From Bacteroidaceae bacterium (GTDB lineage Bacteria; Bacteroidota; Bacteroidia; Bacteroidales; Bacteroidaceae), in contig JAGAQH010000040.1 in assembly GCA_017622815.1 (NCBI GenBank), positions 1 through 58,529 on the forward strand: a stretch of 58,529 bases of DNA, in the 5' to 3' direction. Below are positions 9,037 to 18,918 of the stretch, piece after piece. The notes under the pieces were generated by a model. The model saw only the letters and a program-made list of their open reading frames with translations. It searched no databases and had not been told where the DNA came from. The first letter of the stretch is position 1; each line of letters begins with the position of its first letter. The position numbers and the translations under genes are program-made.

Positions 9037-9109
9037 GCGTCCTTAGCTCAGTTGGTAGAGCAATTGACTCTTAATCAATGGGTCCAGGGTTCGAGCCCCT
9101 GAGGGCGTA
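9037..9109 (+). tRNA. tRNA-Lys(CTT)
   Basis: A full cloverleaf folds by eye. The acceptor GCGTCCT pairs with AGGGCGT (G-T closing and one inner T-G wobble), the D-arm is GCTC/GAGC, the anticodon stem is ATTGA/TCAAT with loop CTCTTAA (anticodon CTT, reading AAG Lys), and the T-arm is CAGGG/CCCTG with loop TTCGAGC. The discriminator is A at 9109. No CCA is encoded, as is usual in Bacteroidales. Confidence 0.95.
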
Positions 9110-9115
9110 CTGCAG

Positions 9116-9153
9116 AAAAGGGATGACTTCATGAGAGGTCATCCCTTTTGTTT
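9116..9153 (+). terminator. Rho-independent terminator after tRNA-Lys
   Basis: A 12-bp perfect stem (9116-9127 with 9138-9149) carries a ten-nt loop and runs into TTTTGTTT. It lies directly after the tRNA and before aspS. Confidence 0.85.
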
Positions 9154-9181
9154 CATGAAGAAATAGATAAAATATATAAAG

Positions 9182-10972
9182 ATGTTCAGAACAAGAAACT
9201 GTGGCGAGCTTCGTCTTGCCAATGTTGGCGAGGAAGTAACCCTTGCCGGTTGGGTTCAGAGTGTGCACAACCTGGGCGCATTGACCTTTGTGGACCTCCG
9301 TGACCGCTATGGTATCACCCAGCTTGCCTTTAACGAGGATTGCAGTGACGAACTGAAGTCCCAGGCAGGCAAATTGGGCCGCGAATTCGTGGTTCAGGCC
9401 AAGGGCATTGTTGCCGAACGATATTCAAAGAACAAGAACCTGCCTACCGGTGAGATAGAGATCATGGTAAGCGAGTTGAATATCGTAAACGAGTCCATGA
9501 CACCTCCCTTCACCATTGAGGAGCAGAGCGACGGCGGTGACGACATCCGCATGAAGTACCGCTACCTCGACCTTCGTCGTCCCAATGTACGCAAGAACCT
9601 GGAACTGCGCCACAAGTTTGCATTTGAGGTTCGCCGCTATCTTGACCAGCAGGGATTCCTGGAGATAGAGACTCCCGTACTTGTGAACTCCACCCCAGAG
9701 GGTGCACGAGACTTTGTTGTTCCCTCACGCATGAATCCCGGTCAGTTCTATGCTCTGCCCCAGAGTCCACAGACCCTCAAGCAGTTGCTGATGGTAGCCG
9801 GCATGGACCGCTATTTCCAGATAGTAAAGTGCTTCCGCGACGAGGACCTTCGTGCCGACCGCCAGCCCGAGTTCACACAGATAGACTGCGAAATGTCTTT
9901 CGTGGAGCAGGAGGATGTCCTGCAGGTGTTCGAGGGCATGAGCCGTCACCTCTTCAAGGAACTGAAAGGTATAGACATTCCCGCCTTGCCACGCATGACA
10001 TGGGCCGATGCCATGAAGTTCTACGGTAGCGACAAGCCCGATACACGTTTCGACATGAAGTTCGTGGAACTGAAAAACCTCCAGCAGGACAATGCCTCTA
10101 CGGAAATAGTGGAGAGTATCTTCCCCGAAGGCTTCGGCGTATTCGACTCTGCCCAGTATATCGGTGCCATCTGTTGTGAAGGACAGGCAGTGCTGACACG
10201 CAAGCAGATAGACCAGCTGACCGACTTCGTTAAGCGTCCGCAGATTGGTGCCAAGGGACTTGTGTATGCCCGTGTGGAGGCTGATGGCAACGTGAAGAGC
10301 AGTGTGGACAAGTTCTACAACCAGGATACTTTGCAGGTGCTCAAGGAGAAGATGAATGCAAAGGCAGGCGACCTGATACTTATCCTTTCCGGCGAGGATG
10401 CCATGAAGGTGAGAAAGCAGCTTTGCGAACTTCGCCTGGAGATGGGCCAGCGCATGGGCCTTCGTCCCAAGGACAAGTATTCATGCCTGTGGATTGTGGA
10501 CTTCCCCATGTACGAGTGGAGCGACGAGGAGCAGCGCCTGATGGCCATGCACCATCCCTTCACCTCTCCCAAGCCGGAGGACGTGCCCCTGCTGGATACC
10601 GATCCCGCACGCGTGCGCGCCAATGCCTATGATATGGTAATCAACGGTGTCGAAGTAGGCGGTGGCAGCATCCGTATCCACGATGCCAAGTTGCAGCAGA
10701 AGATATTCGAGATTCTCGGCTTCACTCCCGAGCAGGCACAGGAAAAGTTCGGATTCCTGATGAATGCCTTCAAGTATGGCGCACCTCCTCATGGTGGCCT
10801 GGCCTATGGTCTGGACCGTTTCGTAAGTCTCTTTGCCGAGTTGGACAGCATCCGCGATGTCATTGCTTTCCCCAAGAACAACAGTGGCCGCGATGTCATG
10901 CTCGATGCTCCCGGTGTTATTGACCAGAAGCAGTTGGACGAACTCGCCTTGGCAATAAATGTGACGGAGTAA
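9182..10972 (+). CDS. aspS: Aspartyl-tRNA synthetase
   Basis: A 596-residue class IIb aminoacyl-tRNA synthetase of the long bacterial type. The order is an N-terminal OB-fold anticodon-binding domain (from about residue 15, with [14 protein letters not shown]), the class II core with motif 2 ([18 protein letters not shown]), an inserted bacterial GAD domain (about residues 280-420) and motif 3 ([13 protein letters not shown]). It charges tRNA-Asp with aspartate. The length matches bacterial AspRS. It begins 28 nt after the tRNA terminator and has its own strong terminator. Whether it is discriminating or also charges tRNA-Asn cannot be told here. Confidence 0.97.
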   Translation: MFRTRNCGELRLANVGEEVTLAGWVQSVHNLGALTFVDLRDRYGITQLAFNEDCSDELKSQAGKLGREFVVQAKGIVAERYSKNKNLPTGEIEIMVSELNIVNESMTPPFTIEEQSDGGDDIRMKYRYLDLRRPNVRKNLELRHKFAFEVRRYLDQQGFLEIETPVLVNSTPEGARDFVVPSRMNPGQFYALPQSPQTLKQLLMVAGMDRYFQIVKCFRDEDLRADRQPEFTQIDCEMSFVEQEDVLQVFEGMSRHLFKELKGIDIPALPRMTWADAMKFYGSDKPDTRFDMKFVELKNLQQDNASTEIVESIFPEGFGVFDSAQYIGAICCEGQAVLTRKQIDQLTDFVKRPQIGAKGLVYARVEADGNVKSSVDKFYNQDTLQVLKEKMNAKAGDLILILSGEDAMKVRKQLCELRLEMGQRMGLRPKDKYSCLWIVDFPMYEWSDEEQRLMAMHHPFTSPKPEDVPLLDTDPARVRANAYDMVINGVEVGGGSIRIHDAKLQQKIFEILGFTPEQAQEKFGFLMNAFKYGAPPHGGLAYGLDRFVSLFAELDSIRDVIAFPKNNSGRDVMLDAPGVIDQKQLDELALAINVTE

Positions 10973-10994
10973 CTATAATATATATGTATAAAGT

Positions 10995-11035
10995 AAGAGG
11001 TTGGTGACATCAGTCGCCAACCTCTTCTTATTTGT
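10995..11035 (+). terminator. Terminator after aspS
   Basis: A 14-bp stem, 10995-11008 with 11013-11026, closes a four-nt loop (one T-G wobble) and is followed by CTTATTTGTC. It lies 22 nt after the aspS stop, between convergent aspS and the aldolase gene. Confidence 0.75.
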
Positions 11036-11093
11036 CGTGTGCCAATAGCCGTGTATGGGCACATGTGTATATGTTCTGCTGCAGGTAATGCCC

Positions 11094-12161
11094 TCAGGCA
11101 AGACCGGCCAAGGCCTTGTCCAATGCCAGGAGGTCTTCTTCCGTGGTGGCCCAACTGGTGACGAAGCGGCACAGGATGTTGCCGTCGGGGAGGGGAGACC
11201 ACACTTCAAAGGCGATGGACTCCATGAGTTGCTCCTTCTCCTGTGGGGTGAGGATGACAAACTGCTGGTTGGTGGGGGAATCCACTCCCATCTGTATGCC
11301 ATGACTGATGAAAATGCCTCGAAGTCGTTCCGCCATTTCGTTGGCATGACGGGCAACGCGAAGATAGAGGTTGTCCGTAAAAAGCGTGTCAAACTGGATG
11401 CCCAGCATACGGCCTTTTGCCAGAAGGGCACCATGGCGCTTGACGGTGGTGAAGAAGGCTCTTGGTGCCTTGATGTTGCTGAAGACAACCGCTTCGCCGA
11501 ACATGGCACCCACCTTGGTGCCACCGATATAGAAGGCGTCCACATGTTGTGCCAGCCAGGGCAGGGTTATGTCGGACTGGGATGAGGTAAGACCGTATCC
11601 AAGACGTGCACCGTCGGCATACAGCAGCAGGTCGTAGCGCCTGCACACTTCCTGTATGTCCTCTATTTCCTGCTTGGTATAGAGCATGCCCAGTTCAGTA
11701 GGCATGGTGATGTAGACCATGCGTGGCAATACCATGTGGGGATATGTCTCGTCGGCCAGAAAGGCAGACATGTACTGGTCTATACCTTTGGCTGTGAGTT
11801 TGCTTCCTTCGGAGGGTATTACCAGAACCTTGTGACCGTAGGCCTCAATGGCACCCGATTCGTGCACGTTGATGTGTGCCGATTCTGCGGCAATGACACC
11901 TTCGCATCCCAGCAGGAGGGCATCGATGACGGTCTGGTTTGTCTGCGTTCCGCCTATCAGGAAGAAGATGTCGGCATCGGGACAACCTATGGCCTGTCGT
12001 ATCTTCTCCTTGGCACTTGCCGTGTATGGGTCGGAACCGTAACCGGAGGTCTTGTTGTCGTTTTCCGCTATCAGGCGTGAAAGTATTTCGGGCAGGGTCC
12101 CGTTGTTGTAATCGCTTTCGAAGGAAACTCTTTTCATGAATGTAGTATGTTTGCCTGCCAT
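11094..12161 (-). CDS. Low-specificity threonine aldolase family (PLP)
   Basis: A 355-residue fold-type I PLP enzyme of the beta-eliminating lyase/threonine aldolase family, cleaving L-threonine (or allo-threonine) to glycine and acetaldehyde. Supporting motifs are FESDYNNGTLPEI at the N-terminus, SGYGSDPYT, LIGGTQTNQT (PLP phosphate), YADGARLGYG (Asp binding the pyridine nitrogen) and YIGGTKVGAMFGEA, whose Lys should form the Schiff base. Most homologues begin at MKRVSFES, which would put the start at 12137 rather than 12161. The gene is 14 nt downstream of a Crp-family regulator and probably co-transcribed with it. Confidence 0.86.
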   Translation of the reverse strand: MAGKHTTFMKRVSFESDYNNGTLPEILSRLIAENDNKTSGYGSDPYTASAKEKIRQAIGCPDADIFFLIGGTQTNQTVIDALLLGCEGVIAAESAHINVHESGAIEAYGHKVLVIPSEGSKLTAKGIDQYMSAFLADETYPHMVLPRMVYITMPTELGMLYTKQEIEDIQEVCRRYDLLLYADGARLGYGLTSSQSDITLPWLAQHVDAFYIGGTKVGAMFGEAVVFSNIKAPRAFFTTVKRHGALLAKGRMLGIQFDTLFTDNLYLRVARHANEMAERLRGIFISHGIQMGVDSPTNQQFVILTPQEKEQLMESIAFEVWSPLPDGNILCRFVTSWATTEEDLLALDKALAGLA

Positions 12162-12175
12162 AGGGCGGCTCTGTT

Positions 12176-12766
12176 CTATTTTGTGCTCTTTTCGTGCTGG
12201 GCGCGTACACGTGACAGTGTCTCGGGGGTCATCTGCAGAAAGGATGCAACATATATCATGGGGGCACGGAGTATGATTTCCGGTTTCTCGCGCAGAAGTC
12301 TTTCGTAGCGCTCCTGTGCATTCTCAAAGCGTTGCGAGTCGGCATGATGCTGGGAACTGATAAGCGCATGTTCCGTAATCTTGCGGTACAGAATGCCCAG
12401 TTCGGGGCATGTGTCTATGACTTCCAGCAGTTTCTTGCGTGGCAGGGCATAGAGATGGGTGGTTTCCAAGGCCTCGATGATAATCTGGCTGGGGACGTGC
12501 TTCAGCAACGACTCTATGCACATGACTATGCGGCCTTCGAACGAGAAATGTTCGGTTACGTCCTTGCCGTTCTTGTAGTAGTACTGGCGTACCATGCCTC
12601 GTTCCACATAGTACATGCATGTACATTCCTCGCCTTCGCGCAGTACAATCTCACCCCTTAGGAACTTCATCGGGATTAGTAAATCTGCCAATACCTCTAT
12701 GCTGTGAGGCTCCAGACGGCAGTATCTGCGTGCAATCTCTCTTGCAACGTCTCTTCTGTGATCCAT
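12176..12766 (-). CDS. Crp/Fnr-family transcriptional regulator
   Basis: A 196-residue protein with an N-terminal cyclic-nucleotide-binding-like beta-barrel (about residues 20-125; FLRGEIVLREGEECTCMYYVERGMVRQYY) and a short C-terminal helix-turn-helix ending in YVASFLQMTPETLSRVR. No FNR-type cysteine cluster is seen, so it is not an oxygen sensor of the Fnr kind. The effector is unknown. Such short Crp-like proteins are common in Bacteroidetes. It is upstream of the threonine aldolase gene with 14 nt between them, so it may regulate it or simply share a transcript. Confidence 0.85.
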   Translation of the reverse strand: MDHRRDVAREIARRYCRLEPHSIEVLADLLIPMKFLRGEIVLREGEECTCMYYVERGMVRQYYYKNGKDVTEHFSFEGRIVMCIESLLKHVPSQIIIEALETTHLYALPRKKLLEVIDTCPELGILYRKITEHALISSQHHADSQRFENAQERYERLLREKPEIILRAPMIYVASFLQMTPETLSRVRAQHEKSTK

Positions 12767-12800
12767 GGTGTTTGTGTTTTTGCTTTATTGGATGGTATGT

Positions 12801-12834
12801 GTGGGGCAGTGTGTCTGTTCTGCCCCACTTTTTG
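12801..12834. terminator. Hairpin between lepA and Crp-family gene
   Basis: A nine-bp perfect stem, GTGGGGCAG at 12801-12809 with CTGCCCCAC at 12820-12828, is followed on the plus strand by TTTTTG. On the minus strand, where lepA ends at 12844, the hairpin comes right after an A-rich run and has no U tract. It is probably the lepA 3' end structure, though its T tract faces the other way. Confidence 0.5.
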
Positions 12835-12843
12835 TTTTTGCAC

Positions 12844-14670
12844 TTAGTCTAATTTCAGCACGGCCAGGAATGCTTTCTGCGGAACCTGGACATTGCCTAT
12901 CTGCTTCATGCGCTTCTTGCCCTTCTTCTGCTTCTCGAGAAGTTTGCGCTTACGGCTCACGTCACCGCCATAACACTTTGCCAATACGTCCTTGCGCAAC
13001 TGCTTGACGGTTTCACGAGCAATGATCTTGGCACCTATGGCCGCCTGTATGGCAATGTCGTATTGCTGGCGCGGAAGAAGTTCCTTCAGTTTCTCGCACA
13101 TACGACGGCCGAAGGTCTCGGCATTGTCAAAGTGTGTCAGTGTGCTGAGGGCATCCACGGGTTCGCCATTGAGGAGGATGTCAAGTTTCACAAGTTTGGA
13201 GGGGCGGAAACCAGACTGATGGTAGTCGAAGGAAGCATAACCCTTGGATATGGACTTCAGTTTGTCGTAGAAGTCAATCACTATCTCACCAAGAGGCATG
13301 GCATATTGAAGTTCCACACGGTTGCCGGAGATGTAGTCCTGCTTCAGCAACTCGCCACGCTTGCCCAGGCAGAGAGTCATGATGTTGCCGATGTAGTCCG
13401 TACGTGTGATTACCGTGGCATGGATATAGGGTTCCTCAATGCGTTCTATCAGTGTGCTTTCGGGCATGCCGGCGGGATTGTGCACCTCGCGCACTTCGCC
13501 GTGCTTGTCGTAAACCTGATAACTTACGTTGGGAACGGTGGTGATGACGTCCATGTTGAACTCGCGGTCCAGACGTTCCTGCACAATCTCCATGTGGAGC
13601 AGGCCGAGGAAACCGCAACGGAATCCGAATCCCAGTGCAACGGAACTCTCCGGGGTGAAGGTAAGCGAGGCGTCGTTGAGTTGGAGTTTCTCCAAGGATG
13701 CACGCAGGTTCTCGAAGTCTTCCGTCTCTATCGGGTACAGGCCTGCGAACACCATGGGCTTCACTTCCTCAAAACCGGCAATGGCCTCCTTGGCAGGTGT
13801 CACAACCTTGGTGATGGTATCGCCCACCTTTACTTCGGTGGCGGTCTTGATGCCTGAAACAATATAGCCTACGTCGCCGCAATGCAGTTCCGTGCGTGGT
13901 GCCATGTCCATCTTCAGCACGCCTATTTCATCCGCCTTGTATTCGCGGTCGGTGTTCATGAACTTTACTGCATCCCCGGTCTTTATGCTTCCGTTCACTA
14001 TCTTGAAGTATGCGATGATACCGCGGAAGGAGTTGAAGACGCTGTCGAAGATGAGCGCCTGCAGGGGTGCGTCCTCATCGCCTTCGGGGTGGGGGACACG
14101 CTCCACCACGGCGCGGAGGATTTCGGGAACGCCCTCACCTGTCTTGCCGCTGGCACGAAGTATCTCTTCGCGCTTGCATCCGATAAGTTCTATGATTTCG
14201 TCCTCCACCTCATCGGGCATGGCATTGGGCATGTCGCACTTGTTGATGACGGGGATGATTTCCAGGTCCTGCTCGATGGCCATGTATAGGTTGCTGATGG
14301 TCTGGGCCTGAACACCCTGTGTGGCATCCACTACAAGCAAGGCACCTTCGCATGCCGCTATGGAACGCGAAACCTCGTAACTGAAGTCCACGTGTCCCGG
14401 AGTGTCGATAAGGTTCAGTATATAGCGTCCGTCTTCGATATCATCGCTGACAGGCAGGGGACTGACACCGGCATCGCGCCTGTAGTCGTATTCCATCTGT
14501 ATGGCATGGCTCTTGATGGTGATGCCACGCTCCTGTTCCAGGTCCATGTCGTCCAGCATCTGCCCGTGTGTGGCCTTGATGGTTTCGGTTATTTCCAGAA
14601 GTCTGTCGGCCAGGGTGCTCTTGCCGTGGTCGATGTGTGCTATGATGCAAAAGTTGCGTATTCTTTTCAT
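12844..14670 (-). CDS. lepA: Elongation factor 4 (LepA)
   Basis: A 608-residue ribosomal GTPase, LepA/EF4, proposed to back-translocate or rescue stalled ribosomes and to aid 30S biogenesis. The G domain shows AHIDHGKST (G1), ERGITI (switch I), DTPGHVDF (G3) and NKCD (G4). Translation-factor domains follow, then the LepA-specific C-terminal domain with [22 protein letters not shown]. It is a few residues longer than typical (about 600) because of an insertion before [12 protein letters not shown]. Its leader (14671-14792) carries three complementary eight-nt blocks that could form alternative hairpins. Confidence 0.96.
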   Translation of the reverse strand: MKRIRNFCIIAHIDHGKSTLADRLLEITETIKATHGQMLDDMDLEQERGITIKSHAIQMEYDYRRDAGVSPLPVSDDIEDGRYILNLIDTPGHVDFSYEVSRSIAACEGALLVVDATQGVQAQTISNLYMAIEQDLEIIPVINKCDMPNAMPDEVEDEIIELIGCKREEILRASGKTGEGVPEILRAVVERVPHPEGDEDAPLQALIFDSVFNSFRGIIAYFKIVNGSIKTGDAVKFMNTDREYKADEIGVLKMDMAPRTELHCGDVGYIVSGIKTATEVKVGDTITKVVTPAKEAIAGFEEVKPMVFAGLYPIETEDFENLRASLEKLQLNDASLTFTPESSVALGFGFRCGFLGLLHMEIVQERLDREFNMDVITTVPNVSYQVYDKHGEVREVHNPAGMPESTLIERIEEPYIHATVITRTDYIGNIMTLCLGKRGELLKQDYISGNRVELQYAMPLGEIVIDFYDKLKSISKGYASFDYHQSGFRPSKLVKLDILLNGEPVDALSTLTHFDNAETFGRRMCEKLKELLPRQQYDIAIQAAIGAKIIARETVKQLRKDVLAKCYGGDVSRKRKLLEKQKKGKKRMKQIGNVQVPQKAFLAVLKLD

Positions 14671-14712
14671 TAAATAAGTGTATGTACTGTTCTGCTTTTA
14701 TCGTCTTCTTTT

Positions 14713-14770
14713 GGCAGGGTCCTATTTACCCACTTTACCCTGCCGGCGAGTTTATGCTCATCGGCAGGGT
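14713..14770 (-). promoter_or_regulatory. Mutually exclusive hairpins in lepA leader
   Basis: GGCAGGGT occurs at 14713-14720 and 14763-14770, and its complement ACCCTGCC at 14737-14744. On the minus-strand transcript the middle block can pair with either outer block. Upstream pairing extends to about 12 bp with one mismatch; downstream pairing is 8 bp. Such a layout could be attenuation or two overlapping terminators for the acyl-CoA synthetase gene. No U tract is visible. Function is inference. Confidence 0.45.
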
Positions 14771-14792
14771 GTTGTAATTCCGTTAATCGGTG

Positions 14793-16448
14793 CTACGAGT
14801 ACAGGAATCGTTTGATTGAGCGTTTGGGCGTCTTCTCAAATTCTTCATCTCGCAGTATTATGCCGGCAAGTTGTTCGTATGCCGGTAATTGTGTGTTGAG
14901 GAACTTTCTGTTCTCCTCCATCTTGTCGGCCAGTTCCTTACGGGAGATATCCTGTTTCTTGACAAGTTCCGGGTCGGGATATACAAGTCCGTAAAGTTTG
15001 CCTTCCCGTTGGACAACGACACATTCCTGTACAAAGGGCAGGTTGTTGAGTTTGTCCTCAATCTCCTCGGGGTAGATGTTCTGTCCGTTGCCGGAAAGAA
15101 GCATGTTCTTTATCCTGCCCTTAATGAAGATGTTGCCATGGCGGTCTATGATGCCAAGGTCTCCGGTATGATACCATCCGTTGCGGAGCGTCTCGGCCGT
15201 AGCCTCGGGATTCTTGTAGTAACCGAGCATCACGTTCTGTCCCTTTACAAGGATCTCGCCTGGGATTTCGTACGGGTTGCGGCTGTCTATCTTCACTTCC
15301 ATCCGCTTTACCGTCTTGCCGCAACTGCCCAAGACAAAGTCCTTCCAGTCTTCGCATGATATGAGGGGTGCACATTCCGTGGCACCATACCCGACGGTGA
15401 AGTTAAAGCCGATGTCGTGCAAGAGCGCTTCCACCTCCTGGTTCATTGCCGCACCTCCGATAACCACCTCGTAGAAGTTGCCACCGAAGGCATTGCGTAT
15501 GCCCTGGCATATCTTGTCCTTTATCTTGCGTCCGATTATCGGGGTCTTCAGAAGCAGTTTTATCTTCGGGTCGCTGATTTTCTGCATTACGGCCTTGCGC
15601 ACTACCTTCTCTATAATAAGAGGTACGCACACGAGGGCTATGGGACGTATGTCGGCCAATGCCTTGAGCAGGATGCTCGGAGTCAGTTTGCTTGTGAGGA
15701 AGTGTACGTGTATGCCCCAGACGAATTCAAAGAGGAATTCAAACGACATTCCCAATGTGTGTGCCAGGGGCAACATGGACAGGAGAGTGTCGCCTGCCTT
15801 TGCGTTGTTGCCGATGAGTTCGCCTGCGCACATCATGTTACCCACGATGGCACGGTATGGAATCATTACGCCCTTGGAGTTGGAAGTCGTGCCGGAGGTG
15901 TAGTTTATTATTGCCAGTTCCTCCGGTTCGTCGGCATGGTAGGCAAGGTCCTTCTGGCCGAAACTGGCGGGATACTTCTCGCCAAAGCATCTGTTGAGAT
16001 TCTCTACGGTATCCTTCAGTTTCTTGTTCTTGGCGGAAAGCAATGTCCAGTCGTTCAACTGCACAATGCCTTCAAGGTCAGGCATCTCCTTGGCGTCGAG
16101 TTTCTTCCATACAAGGTCGCCGACGAAGAGGATGCGTGATTCGCTGTGGTTTACGATATGGTGTACCTGCTCGGGGTGGAACTCGTGCAGTATGGGAACT
16201 GCTACGGCACCATAGGTGAGGGTGGCCAGAAACGCTACTCCCCAACGGCTCATATTGCGGCTGCAGATGGCTATCTTGTCACCCTTCTTGATGCCGGTGT
16301 TGGCAAAGAGGATGTGCAGTTTGGCTATTTCCTCTGCAATGTCGCTGTATTGGAAAGTCTGCCTGCCGTAGTCGGACATAGAGGGAAGGCTCCAATGTTT
16401 TCGGATGCTTTCCTCTATGTTCTTGTTAAACGAAGGATATATAGTCAT
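14793..16448 (-). CDS. AMP-dependent acyl-CoA synthetase (paralogue 1)
   Basis: A 551-residue ANL-superfamily adenylating enzyme, probably a long-chain fatty acid-CoA ligase. It has the P-loop motif NYTSGTTSNSKGVMIPYRA, the acyl/AMP site VGYGATECAP, HTGDLGIID and the C-terminal Lys region KTPKRSIKRFLY. It should activate a carboxylate as acyl-AMP and transfer it to CoA, peripherally at the membrane. It lies 27 nt downstream of a close paralogue on the same strand, so the pair forms an operon. Fatty-acid chain length cannot be judged from sequence. Confidence 0.87.
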   Translation of the reverse strand: MTIYPSFNKNIEESIRKHWSLPSMSDYGRQTFQYSDIAEEIAKLHILFANTGIKKGDKIAICSRNMSRWGVAFLATLTYGAVAVPILHEFHPEQVHHIVNHSESRILFVGDLVWKKLDAKEMPDLEGIVQLNDWTLLSAKNKKLKDTVENLNRCFGEKYPASFGQKDLAYHADEPEELAIINYTSGTTSNSKGVMIPYRAIVGNMMCAGELIGNNAKAGDTLLSMLPLAHTLGMSFEFLFEFVWGIHVHFLTSKLTPSILLKALADIRPIALVCVPLIIEKVVRKAVMQKISDPKIKLLLKTPIIGRKIKDKICQGIRNAFGGNFYEVVIGGAAMNQEVEALLHDIGFNFTVGYGATECAPLISCEDWKDFVLGSCGKTVKRMEVKIDSRNPYEIPGEILVKGQNVMLGYYKNPEATAETLRNGWYHTGDLGIIDRHGNIFIKGRIKNMLLSGNGQNIYPEEIEDKLNNLPFVQECVVVQREGKLYGLVYPDPELVKKQDISRKELADKMEENRKFLNTQLPAYEQLAGIILRDEEFEKTPKRSIKRFLYS

Positions 16449-16475
16449 TTGTCTTGCCTGATGCTATGGTTTTGT

Positions 16476-18143
16476 TTACACCTCAGCGTCCTTGTACAGG
16501 AAGCGCTTGATGGAACGCTTGGGAGTCTTCTCGAACTCCTGCTCCATGATGCGTATGCCGCAAATCTGCTCGTATGCAGGTATCTGCACGTTGAGGTCCT
16601 TGCGGTTCTGCTCCATGATGCTCTTCAGTTCCTCCTCGCCGAGATTGAGTGCCTTGGCCTGTTCCATGTCGGGATATACGAGGGCATAGAGTTTCTCGCC
16701 CTTCTGTATAACCACACATTCCTGTACCATGGGCAGGCTGTTGAGTTTGTCCTCAATCTCCTCGGGGTAGATGTTCTGTCCGCTTGCGCCGAGAAGCATG
16801 TTCTTGCTGCGTCCCTTGATGAAGACGTTGCCTTCGGCGTCGATGATACCGAGGTCGCCAGTGTGGTACCAGCCGTCTATCAGGGTCTCGGCGGTTGCCT
16901 CCTCGTTCTTGTAGTAACCGAGCATCACGTTGTCGCCCTTGGCCAGGATTTCGCCGGGGATGTTCTGTGGGTCGGGACTGTCTATCTTCAGAGTCATTCG
17001 GGGTGCTGCCTTACCGCATGAACCCTTCTTGAACTCCTTCCAGTCTTCGTAGGAAAGGATGGGGGCACACTCTGTGGCACCGTAGCCTACGGTGTAGTTG
17101 AAACCTATGTCCTTCAGGAGTCCCTCTATCTCTGCGTTGATGGCGGCGCCGCCGATGATGGCCTCGTAGAAGTTTCCTCCCAATGCCTCCTGCATGCCCA
17201 CGCAGATGCGCTTCTTTATCTGGTCGCCCACGATGGGGATATTCATCAGCAGACGTATCTTCGGGTCCTTGATCTTGGGGAGTACTGCCTTGCGGACAAT
17301 CTTCTCCAGAATAAGGGGGACGCAGATGATGATGCGTGGCTTGATGTCGGCCAGGGCCTTCAGCAGGATAGCCGGTGTGGGCATCTTGGTGAGGAAGTTG
17401 ATGTGCACGCCACGGGTGAATTCGTAGATGAACTCAAATGCCATGCCATACATGTGTGCCATGGGCAGCATGGAGAGGACCTGGTCGCCGGGGCGCAGTT
17501 CATCGCCCAACTTCTCGTAACCGAACTCCGTGTTGCTCCAAATGGCGCGATATGGAATCATTACGCCCTTGGAGTTGCTTGTCGTACCTGAAGTATAGTT
17601 GATGAGTGCCAGTTCCTCGCGCTCGTCTATGTGATATGAGACGTGCTCGGGGCGGAAACTGTCGGGGTACTTCTCGCCGAAGAGTTTGTTGATGTTGTCG
17701 CGCGTTTCGTCAAGTTTCTTGTCGCGTGAGAAAACAACCTGGTAGTCTTGGTTGCAGAGGACACCTATAAGGTTGGGCATCTCCTCGGGGTTGAGTTTCT
17801 TCCAGACCTGGTCACCCACAAACAACAGGCGTGCCTCGGAGTGGTTTGTTATCTGGTGTACCTGCTCGGGGTGGAAGTCGTGCAGAATGGGCACGGCTAC
17901 GGCACCGTACGTCATCGTGGCAAGAAAGGCGATACCCCAGCGTGACTGGTTTCGTCCGCAAAGGGCAATCTTATCTCCCTTCTGGATGCCTACTTTCTCA
18001 AAGATGATATGCAGTTTCTCGATTATACGGGCAACATCCTTGTACTGGAAGGTTATGTCACCATAATCGCTCATTGAGTTGCGATTCCAGTTGGTCTTCA
18101 CGCTCTGGGCTAATGCCTCATTGAAACTTTCAGGTAAATGCAT
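16476..18143 (-). CDS. AMP-dependent acyl-CoA synthetase (paralogue 2)
   Basis: A 555-residue ANL adenylate-forming enzyme, first gene of a tandem pair. It has the same NYTSGTTSNSKGVMIPYRA P-loop, VGYGATECAP, HTGDLGIIDAEGN and terminal KTPKRSIKRFLYK. Long stretches are nearly identical to the 14793-16448 gene, so the two arose by tandem duplication. They diverge most around the N-terminal acyl-binding half and in surface loops. A perfect promoter (18178-18209) precedes it. The likely role is activation of exogenous or recycled fatty acids; both probably share one transcript. Confidence 0.87.
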   Translation of the reverse strand: MHLPESFNEALAQSVKTNWNRNSMSDYGDITFQYKDVARIIEKLHIIFEKVGIQKGDKIALCGRNQSRWGIAFLATMTYGAVAVPILHDFHPEQVHQITNHSEARLLFVGDQVWKKLNPEEMPNLIGVLCNQDYQVVFSRDKKLDETRDNINKLFGEKYPDSFRPEHVSYHIDEREELALINYTSGTTSNSKGVMIPYRAIWSNTEFGYEKLGDELRPGDQVLSMLPMAHMYGMAFEFIYEFTRGVHINFLTKMPTPAILLKALADIKPRIIICVPLILEKIVRKAVLPKIKDPKIRLLMNIPIVGDQIKKRICVGMQEALGGNFYEAIIGGAAINAEIEGLLKDIGFNYTVGYGATECAPILSYEDWKEFKKGSCGKAAPRMTLKIDSPDPQNIPGEILAKGDNVMLGYYKNEEATAETLIDGWYHTGDLGIIDAEGNVFIKGRSKNMLLGASGQNIYPEEIEDKLNSLPMVQECVVIQKGEKLYALVYPDMEQAKALNLGEEELKSIMEQNRKDLNVQIPAYEQICGIRIMEQEFEKTPKRSIKRFLYKDAEV

Positions 18144-18177
18144 GGTCGTTTAATGTTATTGTTCTTAATTCCGCGTG

Positions 18178-18209
18178 CAAAGATACGGATTTTCTGCACA
18201 TCTTACAAA
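18178..18209 (-). promoter_or_regulatory. Promoter of acyl-CoA synthetase operon
   Basis: On the minus strand TTTG (18206-18209) and TATCTTTG (18178-18185) are 20 nt apart, with a start predicted near 18172 and a 5' UTR of about 29 nt. Confidence 0.75.
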
Positions 18210-18252
18210 TATTTGTGCAAGAAATGGTGTTTTAGAACACGTTTTGTCTCTT

Positions 18253-18918
18253 TTAGTACGTCCTTTCCCCGAATATGCGGCTGCCTATGCGTACAATATT
18301 GCTGCCTTCCTCTATTGCTATGCGGTAATCGTCGCTCATTCCCCAGGAGCGGAACTGCATGCTTTCGCCCAACTCGGGGAATTCCCTGCAACACTGTTGG
18401 AAGAACCCGTTTGCCGTGCTGAAGTCCCGTCTTATGCGTTGCTCGTCGTCGGTGTTGGTGGCCATGCACATGATGCCGGAGATGACCACCCCCTGGAGGT
18501 TGCGGAACTCTCCGCCCCGCAGGTATTCCATGCACTCCTCGGGGGTGAAGCCGAACTTGGTCTCCTCTTCGGCAACGTGGAGTTGCAGGAGGCAGCGTAT
18601 CTGTCTGCCGTTGCGCAATGCCTGTTTGTTTATCTCGTTAAGCAGGCGCGGGCTGTCCACGGCATGAATCAGGCTTATGTAGGGGGCGATGTACTTTACC
18701 TTGTTTGTCTGCAGGTGCCCTATGAAGTGCCATTCTATGTCGTCGGGCAGTATGGCGTGTTTCTGCTGGAGTTCCTGCACATGGCTTTCCCCGAATATCC
18801 TTTGGCCGGCATCGTAGGCTTCCTGTATCATTTCCGCAGGATGGTACTTGCTCACGGCACAAAGCCTGACACCTTCCGGCAGGCTGCCTGTGACCTCCTT
18901 TATGCGTTCGGCAACCAT
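18253..18918 (-). CDS. YggS/PLPBP family PLP-homeostasis protein
   Basis: A 221-residue single-domain PLP-binding barrel of the YggS/PROSC family. The PLP-binding lysine is in LCAVSKYHPAEMI, followed by FGESHVQELQQK, WHFIGHLQTNK and the phosphate-binding C-terminus with SWGMSDDYRIAIEEGSNIVRIGSRIFG. The family has no known catalytic reaction; it buffers PLP and affects vitamin B6 and amino-acid pools. Translation is coupled to the upstream DUF4494 gene through a TAATG stop/start overlap at 18916-18920. Confidence 0.93.
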   Translation of the reverse strand: MVAERIKEVTGSLPEGVRLCAVSKYHPAEMIQEAYDAGQRIFGESHVQELQQKHAILPDDIEWHFIGHLQTNKVKYIAPYISLIHAVDSPRLLNEINKQALRNGRQIRCLLQLHVAEEETKFGFTPEECMEYLRGGEFRNLQGVVISGIMCMATNTDDEQRIRRDFSTANGFFQQCCREFPELGESMQFRSWGMSDDYRIAIEEGSNIVRIGSRIFGERTY

